A stretch of DNA of 64,000 nt from positions 38,631-102,630 of the forward strand of contig SIAN01000010.1 in the NCBI GenBank assembly GCA_009691715.1, given 5' to 3'. Shown piece after piece: positions 8,158 to 17,388 of the stretch. The DNA is from Planctomycetota bacterium. GTDB lineage: Bacteria; Planctomycetota; B15-G4; SIAN01. Numbering within the stretch: the stretch's first letter is position 1; each line of letters opens with the position of its first letter. Below the pieces are notes generated by a model, which ran no database searches, was not told the DNA's origin, and saw only the letters and a program-made list of their open reading frames with translations. A program made the position numbers and the translations under genes.

Positions 8158-11100
8158 TCAGCGCAGCGACTGCCAGGCTGCAGCCGCGGCAGCATCCGCA
8201 TCGGCGGCCTGCGCCGGCACCAGCGCAAGCAGCGTCGCCGCGAGATGGTTCTGCGGGAGATCGGCGGCTCGAAGGGTGCGAAGCGCGATCATCGCTGCAG
8301 CGGCCGCTTCGTCGTCGCCGCGCTCGTGGCGCAGGCGAGCGGTCAACAGCAGCGTCCGCGCGGAGGGCAGCGTGTGGTGACCGGCGGCGGTGCCGGTGCC
8401 GGCGGCGACCAGCGCCGCGAGCGCCTCGTCGACGCATTGGCCCGCGTCCTTCTCCTCGCGCCCGCCGAGCTCGGCGAACGTGAGCAGCACGAGTGCGTGC
8501 GCCTCGGCCACGACCGGGTCTTTCGGCAGACGCGCGATCGCGGCGCCCGTCCGCGCGAGCGCCGCGTCGACGTGATCGAGCGCGCGTTCCGGCTCGAGCC
8601 AGCGGCGGCGGATCGCCACGTCGACCCAGAGCGCCAGGCGCCACGGGTCGTCGGGCGCGACATTCACCATCCGTTCGCAGCCTTCGGTCGCCAGCGCCAG
8701 CACCGCCTCACGATCCTGACAACGCGGCGCACCCGCGAGCTCGAGCAGCGGGTCGATCCAGCGCGCGATGAAGTCGCGCCTGCCGGTCAACTGCTCGAAC
8801 GGCAGGCGGCGCACGATCGTCGTCAGCTCTGCGAGGGTCGCCGGGCGTGTGGTCATCGCCCGATAGGTGCACTCGAATTCGTGCTGTTCCGTGGTCTGGA
8901 TCGTCGGCGCGATCTCGCGCGCGTGGCGGCACATCGCCGCGCCCTGCTCCAGCCGATCGGCCAGCGCGGGATTTCGCTCCGTGGTGGCGATCGCTTCGGA
9001 CACACGCAGTTGCGCCTCGGCCAGATCGGCTTGGCCGGTCGCCCAGGGGTTCTGCTGGAGTGTGGTCCCATCGGCGGCGGCGCGCGCCTCGCCCAGAGCG
9101 CGCAGCTCGTGGATTTCGGTGCGGATGCGGGTGATCTCGTCGGTGCGCGCGGGTGCGCTCCAACGCACCTCGAGCCCGATCGCGGCAAGGCGCGCCTGCA
9201 CCGATTGCGATCGCACCCACGCGGCGCCCGGGACCAGCGCGACCGCCTGCGCATGGTCGGCGATGGCGCGGTGGAGTTCGTCGAGCGACGCTTGGCCGGA
9301 AAGCGCGAAGAGCGCGAGGTTCGTGCTCGCGGTGCCGACGCGAGCGTGGGCCGCGCCGATGGCCGCATCGATGACGCCGTCCTGCGCCAGCACGCGTTGG
9401 CGCACCTTCCGCCAGAGTTCCAAGTTGGCGCGCCACGCGTCGGCGTCAGTGCTGCCACCGATCAGACGCGCCACCTTGAGGTCGAAGTCGAGTTGGGCCG
9501 TGAGGATCGCGTCGACCACGCTGTCGCTGCAGGCGCCAGCGAACCAGCGCGCCGCCTCCTCGAGCTCGGCGACCGGGCTCTTGCCCTGATCGAGCTGGTC
9601 GCGTGCGCCGAGCTGCAGGCAGAGCGCGAGGAGCTTGATCGCCGGCGCGATGCCCGGGTGCGCGTCGCGCAGCCGGCGCGCATGGACGATCGCCTCGTCG
9701 ACGCGGTGCTGATTGCACAGCGCGAAGCAGAGGAAGAGCGTCGCCTCGAAGTCGATGTCGTCGTGGCTGGTGCACGCCTGCAGCAGCTCGATCACGCCAG
9801 GCGCGTCGCCGGTCGCGAATCGTTCGACGCCATCGCACAGCGTCCCGATCCAGCGCAGGCCCGGCAGGTTGTCGATCGCGGCGGCGCGGCGCGCCTGTTC
9901 GAGATCCTCGCGCGCGTCCGCGATGACCTGCTTCATCGCCGGGTGGCGTTGGAGGGCCGCAGGAGCCGTCAGCGGCTCGACCAGCAGCTCGTAGGTGATC
10001 GGCGTGGTGGCGGACCACGCCGGTGAGTCGGCGACGCGGCGCAGATGGCGGCGCGCCGACAGTAACCAGACGAACGGGTTGTCGGGATGGCGCACCTTGG
10101 CGCGCGCGAAAGCGTCGGCAGCTTGTTCGGGCGCCAGCAGGAACAGCGACCACGCGCGATAGGCGTCGGCGATGCCGGTGGTGTCGTTGCTGGCATCGAG
10201 CTGCGCTTCGAGCTGTTGTTGGAGCGCGCGTTGTTGCGGCTCGGGCAGCGGTTGGTAGCGCGCTTGCTCGGCTCGCTCCAGAAGCGGCCGCAGGCGCGGC
10301 GACAAATCGAGCAGCGCCGACTCGGTCGCCAGCAGCACGGCATGCGAGTCGAGCGTCTCGCGCTGAAGCAACAGTTCGCGACCGAACCAGGCGCCAACCG
10401 CGAGCAGCGTCACGGCGACGATCGCCCCCGCCGCTCGCCATCGCAATGGCCGCAGCCGGCGCCAGGCGCGTCGTTGCCAGGTGGTCGCGTCGGCGAGGAT
10501 CGGCTCGCCACGCCGGATGCGCGCGAGGTCGTCGGCGAGCGCCGCCGCGCTGGCGAGTCGCAGCGCCGGTTCGGGTTCGAGGCAGCGGCGCACCAGTGCG
10601 TCGAGCGAATGGGGCAAGGTCGGATCGCGCGTGCTCGGTGCCGCGGGTGCCTGTTGGCGCGCCGCGAGCGCCGAGTCGGGGGTCGGTGCGTCGCCGAATG
10701 CCAGCGCGCCGGTCGCGATCCAGTGCAGCAGGACACCGAGCGCGAACAGGTCGGCGCGACCGTCGTCGGCATGGCCTCCGCGCAGTTGCTCGGGCGCCAT
10801 GAAGGCGAGCGTCCCGACCACGCCGCCGTCGCGGGTCAATGGCGCCGCGCCGCGCGCGCGCGCAACGCCGAAGTCGACCAGCACCGGCTCGTCGTCGGCA
10901 CGCACCATGATGTTGCTCGGCTTCAGGTCGCGATGCACGACCCCTTGCCGGTGCGCGTGGTCGACGGCGCGCGCGATCTTCTCGACGATGGCAAGGCGGC
11001 GATCGAGCGTCGGCCGTTCGTGCGCGACCCACTCGCCGAGGGATCGTCCCTCGATCAGGTCCATCACGAGGTACCAGGAGCCGCCCTCGTGGCCGAAGTC

Positions 11101-11412
11101 GTGGACGCGCACGATGCCTGGATGGCGGAGCTTCGCGGCCGTCGTCGCCTCACGCCGGAAGCGCTCCAACCGCTCGGGATCGCCCACTTCGGCATCGTCG
11201 AGCGTCTTGATCGCGACCTCGTGCGCGAGCTCGCGATGGAGCGCGCGCCAGACGGTCCCGGCCGCACCCTTCCCGATCGGCGCGATCAGCAGGTACTGGC
11301 CGAGCGCCCGCCCGCCGCCCCCGTTCGCGTCGAGACCCACCTCAGTGAGAAATGCGCGACGCAGCGCGTCGGTGCGGTGGCGCGAGTCGTCGCCGTTGCC
11401 GTCGCCGCTCAT
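8158..11412 (-). CDS. Membrane-anchored Ser/Thr protein kinase with TPR-like C-terminus (paralogue 1)
   Basis: 1084 residues. The cytoplasmic kinase domain (about 38-305) is complete: glycine loop 'IGKGAAGTVW', Lys69 in 'EVAIKTL', 'HRDLKPSN' at 160-167, DFG at 180-182 and 'MAPEQL'. A single transmembrane helix spans about 327-345 (AAGAIVAVTLLAVGAWFG). The remaining ~740 residues are alanine-rich helices of TPR/solenoid type on the far side. The ATG overlaps the sigma stop as ATGA (11409-11412), so the two are translationally coupled. In planctomycetes such kinases sit beside ECF sigma factors lacking anti-sigma genes and are thought to control them. A second copy lies at 13992-16550. Confidence 0.92.
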   Translation of the reverse strand: MSGDGNGDDSRHRTDALRRAFLTEVGLDANGGGGRALGQYLLIAPIGKGAAGTVWRALHRELAHEVAIKTLDDAEVGDPERLERFRREATTAAKLRHPGIVRVHDFGHEGGSWYLVMDLIEGRSLGEWVAHERPTLDRRLAIVEKIARAVDHAHRQGVVHRDLKPSNIMVRADDEPVLVDFGVARARGAAPLTRDGGVVGTLAFMAPEQLRGGHADDGRADLFALGVLLHWIATGALAFGDAPTPDSALAARQQAPAAPSTRDPTLPHSLDALVRRCLEPEPALRLASAAALADDLARIRRGEPILADATTWQRRAWRRLRPLRWRAAGAIVAVTLLAVGAWFGRELLLQRETLDSHAVLLATESALLDLSPRLRPLLERAEQARYQPLPEPQQRALQQQLEAQLDASNDTTGIADAYRAWSLFLLAPEQAADAFARAKVRHPDNPFVWLLSARRHLRRVADSPAWSATTPITYELLVEPLTAPAALQRHPAMKQVIADAREDLEQARRAAAIDNLPGLRWIGTLCDGVERFATGDAPGVIELLQACTSHDDIDFEATLFLCFALCNQHRVDEAIVHARRLRDAHPGIAPAIKLLALCLQLGARDQLDQGKSPVAELEEAARWFAGACSDSVVDAILTAQLDFDLKVARLIGGSTDADAWRANLELWRKVRQRVLAQDGVIDAAIGAAHARVGTASTNLALFALSGQASLDELHRAIADHAQAVALVPGAAWVRSQSVQARLAAIGLEVRWSAPARTDEITRIRTEIHELRALGEARAAADGTTLQQNPWATGQADLAEAQLRVSEAIATTERNPALADRLEQGAAMCRHAREIAPTIQTTEQHEFECTYRAMTTRPATLAELTTIVRRLPFEQLTGRRDFIARWIDPLLELAGAPRCQDREAVLALATEGCERMVNVAPDDPWRLALWVDVAIRRRWLEPERALDHVDAALARTGAAIARLPKDPVVAEAHALVLLTFAELGGREEKDAGQCVDEALAALVAAGTGTAAGHHTLPSARTLLLTARLRHERGDDEAAAAAMIALRTLRAADLPQNHLAATLLALVPAQAADADAAAAAAWQSLR

Positions 11413-12140
11413 GCGAAGACCTCCCGGATCTCGGCGATCAGGTCGGCATCGCTCGAAAGCCCGTCGCGCAGGTGGGCCAGGATGAGGTCGCGGAAGCGGG
11501 CGCGTAGCCGGGCGAGGCGGTTCTTCACGTCGTGTGCCCCGAGGCCAAACTCCTTGGTGAGTTCGTTGTAGCCGGACTCACTACCGCCGGATCCGAGACC
11601 GTCGCGGGCGAGGCCGTAGAAGCGAAAGAAGAGATCGAAGTGGTCGCGCTTGCCCTCGCTTTCAAGCGCCGTGCGCAGTTCGAGAAGAACCTGGTCCACG
11701 ATCGATCGCATCAGCTCGCGTTCGAAGCGCTGCTCGGGCGACAGGTCGCGCGCGGGCGGATCGGCCTCGACCGGATCGAGGTCGTCGAGCGCCACGATGC
11801 GCACTCCGCCGCCGCGCTTCTGCGCCGCCTCGTCGCGCCGGCGGTTCAGCAGCCAGTGCTTGAGCGTCGCCTTCACGTAGGCGCGGAACCGGCCGTGCTC
11901 GGCCGCCACGTCGTGGAGCAGGTCGCGTTCGAGGAACGACGCAAAATAGGACTGCGTCAAGTCGCGCGCCGCCTCCGGCCCGGAGTTCCAGTCGAGCCGG
12001 ACCGTCCAGTAGACCGGCCGCCAATAGACCGAGATCAGGCGATCGAGCGCCGTCGCACGAGCCGGCGCGCCGCCGTTCTGGGCGTCACGGATGACGGTCC
12101 AGCAAGTCGACGGAAAGCGGTGAGCGGGGGCCGAATCCAT
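11409..12140 (-). CDS. ECF-type sigma factor of the planctomycete sigma-kinase class (paralogue 1)
   Basis: 243 residues starting at ATG 12140 (MDSAPAHRFPSTCWTVIRDA), chosen because the paralogue at 16547 begins at the same point; a longer in-frame start at 12257 would run back into the cupin gene. Region 2 reads 'RDLTQSYFASFLERDLL' and 'GRFRAYVKATLKHWL'; the C-terminal part ('ELTKEFGLGAHDVKNRLARLRARFR') fits a region-4 helix-turn-helix. The start is 8 nt after the cupin stop and the stop overlaps the kinase start, giving a cupin-sigma-kinase transcription unit. It probably directs RNA polymerase to a stress or envelope regulon under kinase control. Confidence 0.9.
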   Translation of the reverse strand: MDSAPAHRFPSTCWTVIRDAQNGGAPARATALDRLISVYWRPVYWTVRLDWNSGPEAARDLTQSYFASFLERDLLHDVAAEHGRFRAYVKATLKHWLLNRRRDEAAQKRGGGVRIVALDDLDPVEADPPARDLSPEQRFERELMRSIVDQVLLELRTALESEGKRDHFDLFFRFYGLARDGLGSGGSESGYNELTKEFGLGAHDVKNRLARLRARFRDLILAHLRDGLSSDADLIAEIREVFA

Positions 12141-12148
12141 CGCCGTCG

Positions 12149-12652
12149 TCAGCGCTTCGGTGGCAGTTTCGGCGCGTCGCGATCGGCCGGGTTCCACTTC
12201 ACGACGAAGAACGTGAGCGGCTCGCTGCCGCTGTTCAGCAGTCCGTGCATGACCCACGGCTCGGAGTACATCAGGTCGCCTGGATGGGCCGGCGACTCCT
12301 TGCCGTCGAGTGACCAGGTGCCTTCGCCCGACACGATGTAGAGGAACTCCTCCTCCGCGTGCTGGTGGGGCGGGTGCACTTGCTGTCCCGGATTGAGGAT
12401 GGCGAAGCCGGTCACGACATCGCGCAGGCAGGCGGTGGTCGCGCCGTCGAGGTAGCGACGGAGCTCGCCGACCGGCAGGTGTTCGACCACTGCTTGATCG
12501 GAGGTGATGATTGCCGAAGGGAACGGCCCGGACTTGCGCGGCTCGTCGCGGTAGGTGCCTGTGGGGTCGCTCTCGCGAGTTGAGTCGCTTGCGGCGCAGC
12601 CAGCGACCGCGACGAGAGCGAGCAGCAAAGCCGCAGTTCGATCGGTTCGCAC
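12149..12652 (-). CDS. Cupin-domain lipoprotein
   Basis: 167 residues from a GTG at 12652, preceded by a GAGGGA purine run about 10 nt upstream; a longer ATG at 12757 would overlap the previous gene. The N-terminus VRTDRTAALLLALVAVAGCA is a lipoprotein signal with lipobox VAGC. The cupin barrel shows motif 1 'HPPHQHAEEEFLYIVSGEG' (metal-binding His and Glu) and motif 2 'HPGDLMYSEPWVMHGLLNSG'. It is likely a small metal-dependent barrel at the envelope; ligand or enzyme activity cannot be told. It sits between the LOR/SDH gene and the sigma factor, in the same direction. Confidence 0.82.
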   Translation of the reverse strand: MRTDRTAALLLALVAVAGCAASDSTRESDPTGTYRDEPRKSGPFPSAIITSDQAVVEHLPVGELRRYLDGATTACLRDVVTGFAILNPGQQVHPPHQHAEEEFLYIVSGEGTWSLDGKESPAHPGDLMYSEPWVMHGLLNSGSEPLTFFVVKWNPADRDAPKLPPKR

Positions 12653-12704
12653 GGGTTCGTTCCCTCGTTGTTCACGGTCGGTCGTTCGAGGATTCAGGGG
12701 GATC

Positions 12705-13910
12705 TCATGCTCCGCCGAGCAGGTGCGCGGCGAGCCGCTCGATGAAATAGCCGACATCGGTCACGACGCCGATCGCCTGGAGCGTGCCGCGGTTCATGAG
12801 CTTGGTCGGCAGCGATTCGGTCATGTCGACGCAGACGGTGCGGACGCGGGCAGGCAGCAGGTTGCCGACGGCGATCGAGTGCAGCGCGGTGGCGAGCATC
12901 AGGCACATGCCGCAACCTTGCAGCGCGTCGAGGTAGGCGACCTGCGCGTCGCGGTTGTCCGGGATCACGTCGGCGAGCGGTCCGTCGTCGCGGATCGAGC
13001 CGGCCAGCACGAAGCGGGTGCCCTGCTGCACGCAGGCGTGCATGACACCCGACTTCACCAGGCCGGACTCGACCGCGGCGCGGATGCTGCCGGCGCGATT
13101 CACTGCGTTGATGGTGAACAGATGATTCCGGCTGCCGCCGTCGCGCGGCCGGCCGCTCTTCGCGCAGATGCCGAGGCTGGTGCCGAGCAGCGCCTTTTCG
13201 AGGTCGTGCGCGGCGAAGGCATTCCCCGCCAGCAGCACATCGATCCAGCCGGCGCGGATCAGGCGGGCCAGCGCGACATCGCCGCCCGAATGGACGATCG
13301 CCGGGCCGGCGACCAGGACGATCTTCTCGCCGGCCGCGCGAGTCTCCTTCATCTGCGCCACGACGCGCGCCGCGATCGCCTCCTTGTTGATCTCGGAGGA
13401 GACCTCGTGGCTCATGAAACCGAACGCCTTCGCGTCCGCTTTCAGGTTGGGCGGACTCACACGCAATCCCGCGCCCTGCAACACCACCGGCTCGCCGCTG
13501 CGGACGAGGCGCTGCTTCACGCAGGTCGGCCGGCCGTCGCGCACGACGATCGCACAGTCCATCTTCTGGGCCTGCACGGCGTGCCAGCGACCGGCGAGGC
13601 GGACGAAGGTGTCGAAGTTCGAGGTCGCATGAAAGTCATCGGGCAGGATCCCGTCGCGTTCGGCCGGTGCGGTGCGGGCATCGGCGAAACTTACCGAGGC
13701 GCCAAAGGGCTCGAGCGCCCGCAGCGCGACGTCGAGTCGCTCCGGATCGGCGGCGGTGATCTCGATGCTCGCGACCGCGCGTGCCGCGTCGCCTTCGAGT
13801 GCGACGACGGTCGCCGAGGTGCCCGCGCCCTTCGCCGCCGCCAGCAGCTGCGCCAGCCGCTCGCCCTGCAGCAGCGGGCCCTCGAGCCTCACCTCGTCGC
13901 GGATCATCAC
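12705..13910 (-). CDS. TIGR00300-type LOR/SDH-domain protein (ornithine cyclodeaminase-like)
   Basis: 401 residues. The N-terminal part ('VRLEGPLLQGERLAQLL', then 'GTSATVVALEGD') is the LOR/SDH conserved region. The C-terminal half has nucleotide-binding features ('GEKIVLVAGPAIVHSGG', 'DVLLAGNAFAAHDLEKAL') and 'QGCGMCLMLATALHSIAVGN', seen in the TIGR00300 family, whose archaeal member converts ornithine to proline and whose cyanobacterial relatives form the C-terminal part of AgrE/ArgZ. The likely role is ornithine/arginine catabolism, in the cytoplasm. The start is at 13910 (ATGATG). It lies 81 bp behind kinase 2. Confidence 0.8.
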   Translation of the reverse strand: MMIRDEVRLEGPLLQGERLAQLLAAAKGAGTSATVVALEGDAARAVASIEITAADPERLDVALRALEPFGASVSFADARTAPAERDGILPDDFHATSNFDTFVRLAGRWHAVQAQKMDCAIVVRDGRPTCVKQRLVRSGEPVVLQGAGLRVSPPNLKADAKAFGFMSHEVSSEINKEAIAARVVAQMKETRAAGEKIVLVAGPAIVHSGGDVALARLIRAGWIDVLLAGNAFAAHDLEKALLGTSLGICAKSGRPRDGGSRNHLFTINAVNRAGSIRAAVESGLVKSGVMHACVQQGTRFVLAGSIRDDGPLADVIPDNRDAQVAYLDALQGCGMCLMLATALHSIAVGNLLPARVRTVCVDMTESLPTKLMNRGTLQAIGVVTDVGYFIERLAAHLLGGA

Positions 13911-13991
13911 GAGCCCTCGCGCACCGTTCCTCGATCGGCCGGCGCGATCGTACTGAACGCGAGGCGGCGGCTGCAGTGCGCCACGACGCGG

Positions 13992-16550
13992 TCAGTGCCC
14001 GGCCGCGTCCAAGTTGATGGCGACGCGAGCGGCGACGATGTCGGCCGCGAGCGCGTCGAGGCCGGCGGCGCAAGGACGGATCGCACTGGCGTTCGCGACG
14101 GTGGCCCAGAGGAGATCGAGCAAGGCCGCTGCATCCGGGCAGCGCGACTCGCGGGCGTAATGGAACAGCGGATCGACGAATCGGCCGAGCGCGGCGCGAT
14201 CGCCCCCGAGCTTCGCGAGCGGCAGCGCGCCCGCGGTTGCGGCGAACCGCGCCGCGGTCGCGCCGCGCGCGATCAGTGCTCGCAGCGTGCATTCGAGCTC
14301 GCAATCGAGGATCGCGGTGAGCTGTGGCGCCAGCGCGCGTGCGCTCCGGCATTGCGCAGCAGCCCGTTCGAGCCGTTTTGCAGACTCGTCGAGCGCCTCG
14401 GCCGTCGCTTCGGGCTCTCGTGTCGCCTCCTCGGACAGCCACAGCTGCGCTTCCGCGAGCTCCACCCGCGTCTCCGCCGCGCGCAGCGTCGCGTCATCGA
14501 TCGTCGATTGCGCAGCGATGCGATCGCGGATCGACCACCAGGCCGCGACGTTCGCGGTCCATTCGGCGATCGATGCCGTCTGCGCGGCCGCGCGCGCACA
14601 ACTGAGATCGAACTCGACCGTCGCCGCCAGGATGTCGTCGACCAGCGAGTCGCCGCGCGCTTGCGCGAATCGCTCCTTCGCCTCGACCAGCGGATCGATC
14701 GGGCTGCCGCCATCCGCCATCGCCGCGCACGCCTGCGCCTGCAGGCAGAGCGCGAGCAGCTTGCCCGCCGGCGTGAAGCCGGACCGCCCCTCGAACAGCG
14801 CGCGCGCACGCTCGACTGCCTCGGCGGGGCGCTGCCGTTCGCACAAGGCCAGGCAAAGGAAGAGCGTCGCCTCGAAGTCGACCTTGGTGTGATCGGCGAT
14901 CGACGACAGCCGTTCGATCACGCCGTCGAGGTCGCCAGCGGCGAACCGCTCCATCCCCTCGCACAGCTGCCCGATCCAGGCCATGCGCGGCTGCTCTTCG
15001 ACCCTTGCCGTGGCGCGCGCGCGGTCAAGGTCGTCGCGCGCGTCGGCCAGCACCTGCCGCAGCGCACCCTCGGGGTGCAGCACGGACGCAATCGCGATCG
15101 GCTCGAACAGCAGCAGCGGACGGATCGGCAGCGATGGCGACCACGCCGGCGATTCGGCGACGCGACGCAATTGCCGCCGCGCCGACATGAGCCAGACGAA
15201 CGGGTTGTCGGAGTGGTGCTGCTTCGCGCGCTCGAAGGTCTCGGCCGCGCGCTTGGGATCGAGCAGGAAGCAGCTCCAACCGCGGTACGCGTCGGCCACG
15301 CCCAGATTGTCGGCGCTGCCGTCGAGGCGCACCTCGATCTCGGCAAGCAGCCGTTGACGGTCGGCTTCGGGCGCCAGCTCGTAGCGCATGCGCTCGGCCT
15401 GTTCGAGCAATCCGCGGACTCGCGCCGAGATCTCGACCTGCGCCGTCGCGATCGCCAGCAGACGCCGCTGTCGCGTTACGGTCTCGTCGCGATCGAGCGC
15501 GCGCCAACCGGTGTATGCCAGCGCCACGAGCGCGGCGCCGACGACGATGATCCCGGCCGCGCGCCGTCCGCGACCGATCAGCTTGCGCCATGCGCGGCGC
15601 GGCCAGCTCGTGGCACCGTCATCGATCGGCTCGCCGCGCTGGAGGCGGCCGAGGTCGTCGGCGAGCGTCGCCGCGTTCGGCAGACGCCGCGCGACGTCGG
15701 GTTCGAGGCAGCGGCGCACCAGCGCGTCGATCGCGCCGGAAAGAGGGCCGCCGAGCGGGTCGTCGCTGCGATCTGGTGGTGGCACGGCGCACCGCGCGGC
15801 CAGCGCTTCGGCCGGCGTGCGCGCGTCGCCGAACCGGAAGGTCCCGGTCGCCAGCCAATGCAACAGCACGCCGAGCGCGAAGACATCGGCGCGCGCGTCC
15901 TGTTCGGCCGCGCCGCGAAGCTGCTCGGGCGCCATGAACGCGAGCGTTCCGGTCACGACACCATCCAGCGTGCGCAGCCGGTCGTCGTGGGTGCGCGCCA
16001 CGCCGAAATCGACCAGGACCGGTTCGCCATCGGCACGGACCACGATGTTGCTCGGCTTCAGGTCACGATGGATGACGCCCTGCCGATGGGCGTAGTCGAC
16101 CGCACGCGCCACCCGCTCGAGGAGTTCGAGGCGGCGCGCGAGTGGCGGCTGCTCCTGCTCGATCCAGTCGTCGAGGCGGCGCCCGTCGACCAGGTCCATC
16201 GCCAGGTACCAGGTGGCGTCCTCGCAGCCGAAATCGTGGACGCGCGCAATCCCCGGATGGCGCAGCCGCGCGGCCGTCGCCGCCTCGCGCCGGAATCGCT
16301 CCAATCGCTCGGGATCGCCATTTTCGATCCGGTCGAGCGTCTTCACCGCGACCTCGTGCAGCAGCTCGCGATGGAGCGCGCGCCAGACCGTGCCGTTGGC
16401 GCCTTGCCCGATCGGCGCGAGCAGCAGGTACTGCCCGATGACACGCCCCTCGCCGCGACCCGACTCGAAGCCCACCTCGCACAGGAACGCGCGCCGCAGC
16501 GAGTCGGTCATCCCGTCGTCGAGCGGCACGTTGTCGTGGTCGGGCGTCAC
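13992..16550 (-). CDS. Membrane-anchored Ser/Thr protein kinase with shortened helical C-terminus (paralogue 2)
   Basis: 852 residues from a GTG at 16550 that overlaps the sigma stop as GTGA. The kinase domain is intact: 'IGQGANGTVW', Lys70 in 'EVAVKTL', 'HRDLKPSN', 'VDFGVAR', 'MAPEQL'. One transmembrane helix lies at about 328-348 (AAGIIVVGAALVALAYTGW). It aligns with kinase 1 over nearly its whole length. However, a segment of roughly 110 residues present there between 'HARVG' and 'LAEAQLRVSE' is missing in frame, and the extreme C-terminus is also shorter. Same class and presumed role as kinase 1; the shorter outer domain may sense something different. Confidence 0.9.
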   Translation of the reverse strand: MTPDHDNVPLDDGMTDSLRRAFLCEVGFESGRGEGRVIGQYLLLAPIGQGANGTVWRALHRELLHEVAVKTLDRIENGDPERLERFRREAATAARLRHPGIARVHDFGCEDATWYLAMDLVDGRRLDDWIEQEQPPLARRLELLERVARAVDYAHRQGVIHRDLKPSNIVVRADGEPVLVDFGVARTHDDRLRTLDGVVTGTLAFMAPEQLRGAAEQDARADVFALGVLLHWLATGTFRFGDARTPAEALAARCAVPPPDRSDDPLGGPLSGAIDALVRRCLEPDVARRLPNAATLADDLGRLQRGEPIDDGATSWPRRAWRKLIGRGRRAAGIIVVGAALVALAYTGWRALDRDETVTRQRRLLAIATAQVEISARVRGLLEQAERMRYELAPEADRQRLLAEIEVRLDGSADNLGVADAYRGWSCFLLDPKRAAETFERAKQHHSDNPFVWLMSARRQLRRVAESPAWSPSLPIRPLLLFEPIAIASVLHPEGALRQVLADARDDLDRARATARVEEQPRMAWIGQLCEGMERFAAGDLDGVIERLSSIADHTKVDFEATLFLCLALCERQRPAEAVERARALFEGRSGFTPAGKLLALCLQAQACAAMADGGSPIDPLVEAKERFAQARGDSLVDDILAATVEFDLSCARAAAQTASIAEWTANVAAWWSIRDRIAAQSTIDDATLRAAETRVELAEAQLWLSEEATREPEATAEALDESAKRLERAAAQCRSARALAPQLTAILDCELECTLRALIARGATAARFAATAGALPLAKLGGDRAALGRFVDPLFHYARESRCPDAAALLDLLWATVANASAIRPCAAGLDALAADIVAARVAINLDAAGH

Positions 16551-17263
16551 GAGAACACCGCCCGGATCTCGCCGATCAGGTCGCCATCGCTCGTCAAACC
16601 GTCGCGTAGCAGCGCCAGCACCAGGTTGCGGAAGCGCGCGCGGGCTGCGGCGAGCCGGTTCTTCACGTCATGCGCGGACAGGCTGAATTCCTGCATCAGC
16701 CCCTGGTAGCTCGGCGGCGCGCCCCGCGCCTCGAGCCCGTAGAAGCGCAGGAAGAGCTCGAAGTGGTCGCGTTTGCCGTCGCGCTCGAATGCGGCGCGCA
16801 GTTCGACCAGCGCGCGGGCGAGGATCGAGCGCATCAGCTCACGTTCGAAGCGCTGATCCGGCGGAGCGTCGCGGCCCGGCGGATCGGCCTCGACAGGATC
16901 GAGATCGTCGAGCGCCACGATGCGCACGCCACCGCCGCGCTTGTGCGCGCCCTGATCGCGCCGCCACTGCAGGATCCAGTGCTTCAACGTCGCCTTGACG
17001 TAGGCGCGGAAGCGGCCGCGTTCGGCGTCGACTCTGTGCAGCAGGTCGCGCTCGAGGAAGGCCGCGAAGTAGCCTTGGGTCAAATCGCGCGCGTCGTCGG
17101 GGCCGATGCTCCAGTCGAAGCGGAAGGTCCAGTAGACGGGGCGCCAATAGACCGCGAGCAGCCGATCGAGCGCGGCCGTACGCGCGGCGCCTTCACCCGC
17201 CTGCGCTTCACGGATCACGGTCCAGCACGTCGACGGAAAGCGGTGGGCGGGATGGGCGACCAT
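16547..17263 (-). CDS. ECF-type sigma factor of the planctomycete sigma-kinase class (paralogue 2)
   Basis: 238 residues (MVAHPAHRFPSTCWTVIREA). Region 2 ('RDLTQGYFAAFLERDLL', 'GRFRAYVKATLKHWI') and the C-terminal helix-turn-helix ('MQEFSLSAHDVKNRLAAARA') match paralogue 1 closely. The stop overlaps the GTG of kinase 2 by 4 bp. It is the first gene of a leftward run that reaches 4753. The upstream region is shared with the rightward SNF2 gene, so a divergent promoter region lies between about 17264 and 17388. Confidence 0.9.
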   Translation of the reverse strand: MVAHPAHRFPSTCWTVIREAQAGEGAARTAALDRLLAVYWRPVYWTFRFDWSIGPDDARDLTQGYFAAFLERDLLHRVDAERGRFRAYVKATLKHWILQWRRDQGAHKRGGGVRIVALDDLDPVEADPPGRDAPPDQRFERELMRSILARALVELRAAFERDGKRDHFELFLRFYGLEARGAPPSYQGLMQEFSLSAHDVKNRLAAARARFRNLVLALLRDGLTSDGDLIGEIRAVFS

Positions 17264-17388
17264 GTTAAAGTGGTTCCATCAGAGCGCGCGGACTCGCCGA
17301 TTCCGACCCGCGCCGAAAAAAACGTCCCGTGGATTGGACGTGCCGCTTGTTGCGCAGGTGCGTTCGGCGGACAATGCGCCGCCTCCCC

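Noticed and set aside
12555..16709. 1384-codon open frame on the plus strand across the LOR/SDH and kinase 2 genes
   Set aside because: It is antisense to several well-supported genes, has a biased Arg/Ala composition and no recognisable motif.
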